Positions 5,845 to 10,030 of a DNA stretch of 10,030 nt are shown here, in pieces; positions within the stretch are counted from its first letter, which is position 1; each line of letters begins with the position of its first letter. Origin of the DNA: an uncultured Acidimicrobiaceae bacterium (GTDB lineage Bacteria > Actinomycetota > Acidimicrobiia > Acidimicrobiales > Ilumatobacteraceae); the NCBI GenBank assembly GCA_903919215.1, contig CAIXHI010000099.1, positions 1 through 10,030 of the forward strand. The letters are read 5' to 3'. The position numbers were made by a program, and so were the translations under genes. Below the pieces are notes generated by a model. It was not told the DNA's origin. It did no database searches and saw only the letters and a program-made list of their open reading frames with translations.

Positions 5845-7487
5845 TGCACGGTCATCGCCGGCGCGGCGTACGCGTCGGGAACTGGCAGGCCGAGGAACCC
5901 CAGCAGGGTGGCGGCCACGTTGGCCAGACCTGCATGCTCGATGTGGTTTACCGTGATCGTGCGGCCCATGAAGTCGAGCACCACGAACGGCACCGGTGAC
6001 AACGTGTGCGACTTCTTCGGCACGGGCGTGCCGTCGGCGAGGGACTGCACCGTGCCCTTGGAGTCGCGCTCGACCATCGCCTCACAGTTGCCATGGTCGG
6101 CGGTGACGATCAGCGTGCCCCCGGCGCGGCGCACCGCTTCGAACACGCGGCGCAGCGAGATGTCGAGCCCCTCAACGGCGATGGTGGCGGCCTGCACGCT
6201 GCCCGTGTGGCCCACCATGTCGCCGGCTGCGAAGTTGGCACGGATGAACTGATGCTTGCCTGCTTGAATGCAACGGATGATCTCGTCGGCGGTCTCCGCC
6301 GACTTCATCCACGGCCGCTGCTCGAACGGCACCCGGTCGCTCTCGATCTCCACATAGTCCTCGAGCGCGTTGTTGAACTTGTCACTCTGGTTGCCGTTCC
6401 AGAAGTAGGTGACGTGCCCGTACTTCTGCGTTTCGGCGATGGCCGCCTGGCGGAGACCGGCTGTGGCGATGACCTCGGAGACGGTGTTGGTCACTCGCGT
6501 GGGCGGCACCAGGAACTCGGCGGGAATCTTGAGGTCGCCGTCGTACAGCGCGAGGCCGCTGACCAACAGGTCGGCCGGCAGTGGACCGCGCTCGAACGCG
6601 GTGAACGGCGTCTCGGTGAGCGCCCGGTAGATCTCGATCATCCGGTCGCCGCGGAAGTTGAACAGCACCACCGCGTCGCCATCCTGCATCGCGCCCACCG
6701 GCGCGCCGTCGCCGCCCACGACGGTGAACGGCGGAAGGAACTGATCGCTGATGCTGGGGTCCTCGGCGCGGAACGTACGGATCGCGGTGAGCGCCGATGG
6801 GAACGGCCGCGCCGTGCCCGCGCAGTGCGCCTGATAGCCGCGCTCGACGACGGCCCAGTCGGCCTCGTAGCGATCCATCGTGACGCCCATACGGCCGCCA
6901 CCCGAACCGATGATCGGAGTGATGCCGGTGCGGGCACCGAGCTCGGCACAGAACGTTTCCAGTTGCTCGACGTACTTGTCGCCGGTGCCGTCGCGCACAT
7001 CGCGGCCGTCGAGCAACACATGCGCGACGAGGTGCGCGGCGCCTGCCTCGGCAGCCTTCTCCAGCATGATCTGCAGGTGCTTGATATGCGAGTGCACATT
7101 GCCGTCGGACAGCAGACCGATGAAGTGGATGCGCTTGCCAGCGACGCCGCGGGCGAGGACGTGCTGCCACGCCGGACCCCAGATGGTGCCCTCCAGCATC
7201 GCCTGCTCCACCTGCTTCGCGCCCTGGTCGAAGATGCGCCCAGCGCCGAGGATGTTGTGACCGACCTCGCTGTTGCCCATGTCGGCATCCGACGGCAGGC
7301 CAACCGCCGTGCCGTGTGCGCGCAGTTCGGTGCGCACGGCGGGTTGGCCTTCGACGAGTTCGTCGCGCAGTACCGAGTGCAGGAACGGTGCTCGCGCCAA
7401 CCACACCGAGTTGTCCTCCGTGGGCGGTGCGAGACCGACACCGTCGAGGATCGCAAGCACCAGCGGAGCGGCGGAACTATTGGCCAT
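5838..7487 (-). CDS. gpmI: 2,3-bisphosphoglycerate-independent phosphoglycerate mutase, plant-like type
   Basis: A cytoplasmic glycolytic/gluconeogenic enzyme that interconverts 3- and 2-phosphoglycerate through a phosphoserine intermediate and needs two metal ions (usually Mn). It has 549 residues with this start. The metal ligand D15 lies in ILDGVG; the nucleophile S73 lies in DMGNSEVGHN; substrate-binding parts include LLSDGNVHSH (126-135), LDGRDV (159-164) and SGGGRMGVTMDRYEADW (195-211). Metal-site groups D423/H427 (GDMVGHTG), D464/H465 (TADHGN) and H494 are intact. SGGGRM, DQFLPPF, FWNGN and the 549-residue length match the plant branch of the family as I remember it, not the roughly 510-residue E. 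coli/Bacillus branch. The frame extends to 7544, but ATG 7487 starts right before the conserved domain. It has no Shine-Dalgarno and lies seven bases after TAGCGT, so a leaderless mRNA is likely. Confidence 0.95.
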   Translation of the reverse strand: MANSSAAPLVLAILDGVGLAPPTEDNSVWLARAPFLHSVLRDELVEGQPAVRTELRAHGTAVGLPSDADMGNSEVGHNILGAGRIFDQGAKQVEQAMLEGTIWGPAWQHVLARGVAGKRIHFIGLLSDGNVHSHIKHLQIMLEKAAEAGAAHLVAHVLLDGRDVRDGTGDKYVEQLETFCAELGARTGITPIIGSGGGRMGVTMDRYEADWAVVERGYQAHCAGTARPFPSALTAIRTFRAEDPSISDQFLPPFTVVGGDGAPVGAMQDGDAVVLFNFRGDRMIEIYRALTETPFTAFERGPLPADLLVSGLALYDGDLKIPAEFLVPPTRVTNTVSEVIATAGLRQAAIAETQKYGHVTYFWNGNQSDKFNNALEDYVEIESDRVPFEQRPWMKSAETADEIIRCIQAGKHQFIRANFAAGDMVGHTGSVQAATIAVEGLDISLRRVFEAVRRAGGTLIVTADHGNCEAMVERDSKGTVQSLADGTPVPKKSHTLSPVPFVVLDFMGRTITVNHIEHAGLANVAATLLGFLGLPVPDAYAAPAMTVQT

Positions 7488-7494
7488 GAGGGGA

Positions 7495-7500
7495 ACGCTA
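7495..7500 (-). promoter_or_regulatory. Probable -10 box (TAGCGT) of gpmI
   Basis: On the minus strand TAGCGT is followed by seven bases (TCCCCTC) and the ATG at 7487. The pyrimidine-rich spacer cannot serve as a ribosome binding site, which favours transcription starting at the ATG. No convincing -35 box is visible. Confidence 0.45.
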
Positions 7501-7525
7501 GTGGCACGGTCCCGTTCCACCTGCC

Positions 7526-7594
7526 CCTGCCCCACACCCACCACCGCACCCCGTGGCCGATGTGTGACACGAACGAGGTGGGGGTGGGGGCAGG
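7526..7594. repeat. Imperfect GC-rich inverted repeat between divergent promoters
   Basis: The arms 7526-7541 (cctgccccacacccac) and 7578-7594 (gtgggggtgggggcagg) are near-complementary. The right arm is part of a G-rich run on the plus strand, with G-runs at 7577-7578, 7580-7584, 7586-7590 and 7593-7594. The pair sits between the gpmI and dcd promoters. It may bind a regulator or form a hairpin or a two-tetrad G-quadruplex; simple compositional bias is the alternative. Confidence 0.4.
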
Positions 7595-7603
7595 ACGGCC
7601 AAC

Positions 7604-7609
7604 TAGGCT
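7604..7609 (+). promoter_or_regulatory. Probable -10 box (TAGGCT) of dcd
   Basis: TAGGCT matches TAnnnT and is followed by six bases (CCGGCC) and the GTG start at 7616. There is no Shine-Dalgarno in that space, so a leaderless transcript is likely. The region at -35 is G-rich and shows no consensus. Confidence 0.5.
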
Positions 7610-7615
7610 CCGGCC

Positions 7616-8179
7616 GTGATTCTTTCCGACGTGACGCTGCGCGAGTACATCAGCTCCGGGTACATCACGCTCGATCCCTACGAACCGGATCTGGTGCAAC
7701 CGGCCAGCGTCGATGTGCGCCTCGGCACCGAGTTCCGCGTCATGCGCAATAGCCGGCTCACGCACATCGACCCGTTCGAGCCGCAGCAGAAGTTGATGGA
7801 CATCGTCACCGTGCCCAACGGCGAGCCGTTCATCCTGCACCCCGGCGAGTTCGCTCTCGGCCACACCGCAGAGATCATCGGTTGCCCAAGCGACATCGTC
7901 GGCATCGTCAACGGTAAATCGTCACTCGGCCGCCTGGGTATCCAGGTGCACGCCACTGCCGGCTTCATCGACCCCGGGTTCAAGGGCACCGTGGTGCTGG
8001 AACTCAGCAACGTTGCCAACCTGCCGATCCTGTTGCGGCCCGGTATGAAGATCGCGCAGATGGTCTTCCAGAAACTCGACCGTCCTGCCGAGCGCCCCTA
8101 CGGTCACCCCGACCTGAAGAGTAAGTACCAAGGTCAACAGGGCGCAGTCGCCAGCAAGTACGACCAGAACACGCTGTAA
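7616..8179 (+). CDS. dcd: dCTP deaminase, probably the bifunctional dCTP-to-dUMP type
   Basis: A 187-residue cytoplasmic enzyme of the trimeric dUTPase fold that deaminates dCTP, feeding dUMP to thymidylate synthase. It aligns along its whole length with my memory of the Mycobacterium tuberculosis enzyme (190 residues): MILSDVTLREYISSG at the start, LVQPASVDVRL, GEPFILHPGEFALG, NGKSSLGRLG (K101, S102, S103, R106), HATAGFIDPGF (112-122), LELSNVANLPI with the likely catalytic E129, and SKYQGQ near the end. The TAGFIDPGF form, rather than the TAHRIDPGW of E. coli, goes with enzymes that also hydrolyse dUTP, so direct dCTP-to-dUMP conversion is likely. An oddity is N99 where the M. tuberculosis protein has Glu and E. 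coli Asp just before G[KR]SS. The GTG at 7616 lines up with the family N-terminus; no Shine-Dalgarno precedes it. It is divergent from gpmI and converges on the next gene with an 11-bp gap. Confidence 0.96.
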   Translation: MILSDVTLREYISSGYITLDPYEPDLVQPASVDVRLGTEFRVMRNSRLTHIDPFEPQQKLMDIVTVPNGEPFILHPGEFALGHTAEIIGCPSDIVGIVNGKSSLGRLGIQVHATAGFIDPGFKGTVVLELSNVANLPILLRPGMKIAQMVFQKLDRPAERPYGHPDLKSKYQGQQGAVASKYDQNTL

Positions 8180-8190
8180 CTGCGTGGGGC

Positions 8191-8733
8191 TCAGGCGCGT
8201 TCGGCGCTGAGGAACGACAGGCGCGGCTGGCCGAAATCGGCGTAGTAGATCGCATACGCCGCTCCGGGTGTGAAGGCTTCGGCCTGCTCGGGGAGGAAGC
8301 GGAACTTCACCTCGCCGATGGAGACCTCCCAGCCGACGACGTGGTCACCGTCGGTGAGCCAGTTGTAGGGGTTCTGGTCGACTGCCACCGGCCCGCGTGC
8401 GACCTGCACCGCAGCGCCTGCTTCGAAACGGTCGGCCTGCGAGTAGTTCTTGCGGACGAGCAACACGATGACGCCCATCGCCGCGACCGTGGCACCGAGC
8501 GCCAGCGCGATCTGCCCGGTGTCGCCCTTCGCCTGCGACAACACCATCACGATCACTGCCACCAGTGCGACGGCAAGGAGCCACATGATCTTCGGCACTT
8601 GCTTGCGGTACAGAACCGCACCGTCGCGAAACATGGTCTCTTGACGCGCGGACAGACGTCCCGTCCGGTTGGCGATGACGTCGGGCTCCTCGAAGTAGAA
8701 CGCCTCAGCGAGGGCCTGATCGAACTGTGGCAT
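8191..8733 (-). CDS. Two-helix membrane protein of unknown function
   Basis: A 180-residue protein that I cannot assign to a named family. An N-terminal soluble part (1-47) carries NRTGRLSARQ, followed by two predicted membrane helices (about 48-66, IMWLLAVALVAVIVMVL, and about 75-93, IALALGATVAAMGVIVLLV). A C-terminal soluble domain of about 85 residues, rich in beta-prone sequence (GWEVSIGEVKFRFLP, AYAIYYADFGQPRLSFLSAE), may be a small beta-barrel or PH-like domain. The ATG at 8733 is preferred over the longer frame from 8817 because gggagg lies five bases upstream and the extra 28 residues overlap the preceding gene. It is the second gene after the Fe-S oxidoreductase on the same strand, 43 bp downstream of its stop, so co-transcription is likely. 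No motif shows catalytic activity. Confidence 0.78.
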   Translation of the reverse strand: MPQFDQALAEAFYFEEPDVIANRTGRLSARQETMFRDGAVLYRKQVPKIMWLLAVALVAVIVMVLSQAKGDTGQIALALGATVAAMGVIVLLVRKNYSQADRFEAGAAVQVARGPVAVDQNPYNWLTDGDHVVGWEVSIGEVKFRFLPEQAEAFTPGAAYAIYYADFGQPRLSFLSAERA

Positions 8734-8738
8734 GGTGA

Positions 8739-8744
8739 CCTCCC
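8739..8744 (-). promoter_or_regulatory. Ribosome binding site deciding the start of the two-helix membrane protein
   Basis: On the minus strand GGGAGG is followed by TCACC and the ATG at 8733. This good site decides the start against the upstream in-frame ATG at 8817, which lies inside the preceding gene. Confidence 0.65.
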
Positions 8745-8776
8745 GGTGGGAACCGTCCGCCGACGGGTGTGTTTCG

Positions 8777-10030
8777 TTACGTACCTGCGATAGGTGTTGC
8801 TGGGTTGGCCAGCGCACGGTCGCCGGCTTCGAGTGCGTCGAGCAGGTGAATCGAGATATCGGCCACCTTCACGTCGGTCTCTTCGGCACCGGCGGCCTTC
8901 ACCCCGTCGTCGAGCATGATGTAACAGAACGGGCAGGCGGTGGCGATACGGGTGGCACCCGTGCTGAGCGCCTCTTTGGCGCGCTCATCGTTGATCTTGG
9001 TGCCGACGTTCTCTTCCATCCACATCCGTGCACCGCCAGCGCCGCAGCACATGCCCTGGGTGCCGTTGCGCGGCATCTCGACCACCTGGATGCCCTTGAT
9101 ACTGCCCACCACCTTGCGCGGCGCCATGTAGACGTCGTTGTGGCGGCCGAGGTAGCAGCTGTCGTGGTAGGTGAGACGTTCTTCGAGCGTGGCCTGGCTG
9201 ACATCGAGCTGGCCGCTGGTGATCAGCTGCTCGAGTAACTGACTGTGGTGCACGACCTCGTAGGTGCCGCCGAGCTGCGGGTACTCGTTGGCCAACGTGT
9301 TGAAGCAGTGCGGGCACTGGGTGATGATCTTGCGCACGCCCATCCCGTTGAGCATCGCGATGTTCGGCATGGCCAGCATCTGGAACAGGTACTCGTTCCC
9401 CGAGCGGCGGGCCGAGTCGCCCGTGCAGTTCTCGCTGGGACCAAGAATCGCGACGGTGATGCCAGCTCGCTTGAGCAGCTTGGCCATCGCCTGGGTGACC
9501 TTCTTGTTCTTGTCATCGAACGAACCGGCACAGCCGACCCAGTACAGGTACTCGGCTTCGAAGGCCTCGCCCGGATCGACGACCTGGACATCGAGACCAG
9601 TCGCCCAGTCGGCGCGCTCGCCCTGGTTCATACCCCACGGGTTGCCCTGGTTCTCCATCGCGCGGTAGGCGTTGCCCAGTTCGGTGGGGAAGTTGCTCTC
9701 CATCAGCGACAGGTAGCGCCGCATGTCGAGGATCTTGTCGAGGATCTCGATGTTGACCGGGCAGATTTCATCGCATGCGCGGCAGCTGGTGCACGCCCAG
9801 ACTTCCTCGGCGGTGATGCGGTCGAACAACGAGTTGGCGGAGATGGTGATCTCCTTGTCGATGCTGAGCGGCGGGGTGACGTGAGCATGCTTGGCGCTGG
9901 CGGCCATGATCTCGCCGGTCTTCAGCACGATCTCGCGCGGGTCGAGCGACTTGCCCGTGGCGTGCGCCGGGCACACGCTGGTGCAGCGGCCGCACATGGT
10001 GCAGGCGTCGGTGTCGAGCAGCTGCTTCCA
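8777..10030 (-). CDS. EtfD-like Fe-S oxidoreductase (heterodisulfide reductase-related), C-terminal part
   Basis: The gene runs off the right edge; 417 codons are visible and the ATG at 9997 is internal, because the first Fe-S motif begins upstream of it. In visible order: a ferredoxin-like motif CTMCGRCTSVCP (C10, C13, C16, C20 counted from the edge), a second one, CTSCRACDEICP (C80, C83, C86, C90), then two CCG-type domains. The first has VGCAGS, ENCTGD and CPHC; the second has DSCYLGR, CCGAGG and CPFC. This order matches HdrD/GlpC-type proteins and especially the large actinobacterial proteins such as M. tuberculosis Rv0338c (EtfD), whose missing N-terminus is a haem-binding membrane domain. 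EtfD is thought to pass electrons from acyl-CoA dehydrogenases through EtfAB to the quinone pool. The first CCG domain has NCTG in place of CCG, which I believe is normal for this group. A two-helix membrane protein follows in the same direction. Confidence 0.9.
   Translation of the reverse strand, partial: WKQLLDTDACTMCGRCTSVCPAHATGKSLDPREIVLKTGEIMAASAKHAHVTPPLSIDKEITISANSLFDRITAEEVWACTSCRACDEICPVNIEILDKILDMRRYLSLMESNFPTELGNAYRAMENQGNPWGMNQGERADWATGLDVQVVDPGEAFEAEYLYWVGCAGSFDDKNKKVTQAMAKLLKRAGITVAILGPSENCTGDSARRSGNEYLFQMLAMPNIAMLNGMGVRKIITQCPHCFNTLANEYPQLGGTYEVVHHSQLLEQLITSGQLDVSQATLEERLTYHDSCYLGRHNDVYMAPRKVVGSIKGIQVVEMPRNGTQGMCCGAGGARMWMEENVGTKINDERAKEALSTGATRIATACPFCYIMLDDGVKAAGAEETDVKVADISIHLLDALEAGDRALANPATPIAGT

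Noticed and set aside
6006..7619. 537-residue plus-strand frame antisense to gpmI
   Set aside because: No recognisable motifs; gpmI on the other strand has all catalytic residues.

Overview
The window is a GC-rich chromosomal segment of an actinobacterium. The class Acidimicrobiia (Ilumatobacter-like) is the best guess. This rests on the GC-rich third codon positions in most genes, the (TTTTVxD)n-type threonine linker in a secreted protein, a mycobacterial-type dCTP deaminase, an EtfD/Rv0338c-like Fe-S oxidoreductase, and several start codons lying 6-7 nt after a TAnnnT box, as in leaderless actinobacterial mRNAs. The taxon is inferred, not proven.

Layout. Positions 1-602 hold the catalytic C-terminal part of a tyrosine recombinase (the gene runs off the left edge). 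A gene-free stretch follows (603-936), then a lipoprotein with two tandem Cys-flanked domains (937-1686). A tRNA-Gly(CCC) lies on the minus strand (1895-1965) with its 3' end facing the integrase side, so positions 1 to about 1895 could be the end of an element integrated into that tRNA gene. To the right is what looks like core chromosome. It starts with a methyltransferase-fold protein (2029-2742), followed by a two-gene surface cassette (2869-5819). The cassette has an 878-residue secreted protein (seven-blade RCC1/BLIP-II-like propeller, DUF4082-like domain, Thr linker, helical C-terminal domain, short hydrophobic segment) whose stop overlaps the start of a small membrane protein. A possible nine-codon leader peptide overlaps the large gene's GTG start.

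Convergent to the cassette is a plant-type cofactor-independent phosphoglycerate mutase (minus strand, 7487-5838). It is divergent from a dCTP deaminase (7616-8179) across a 128-bp promoter region. On the minus strand at the right edge are a large Fe-S oxidoreductase (N-terminus outside the window) and, 43 nt downstream of it, a 180-residue two-helix membrane protein, probably co-transcribed.

How the genes work together. The housekeeping genes (glycolysis, dCTP to dUMP supply, electron transfer to the membrane) are ordinary neighbours without an obvious shared pathway. The least understood parts are the propeller/small-membrane-protein cassette, the duplicated-domain lipoprotein, and the Cys-clustered methyltransferase-like protein. 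I found no CRISPR array, insertion sequence, rRNA or obvious defence system.
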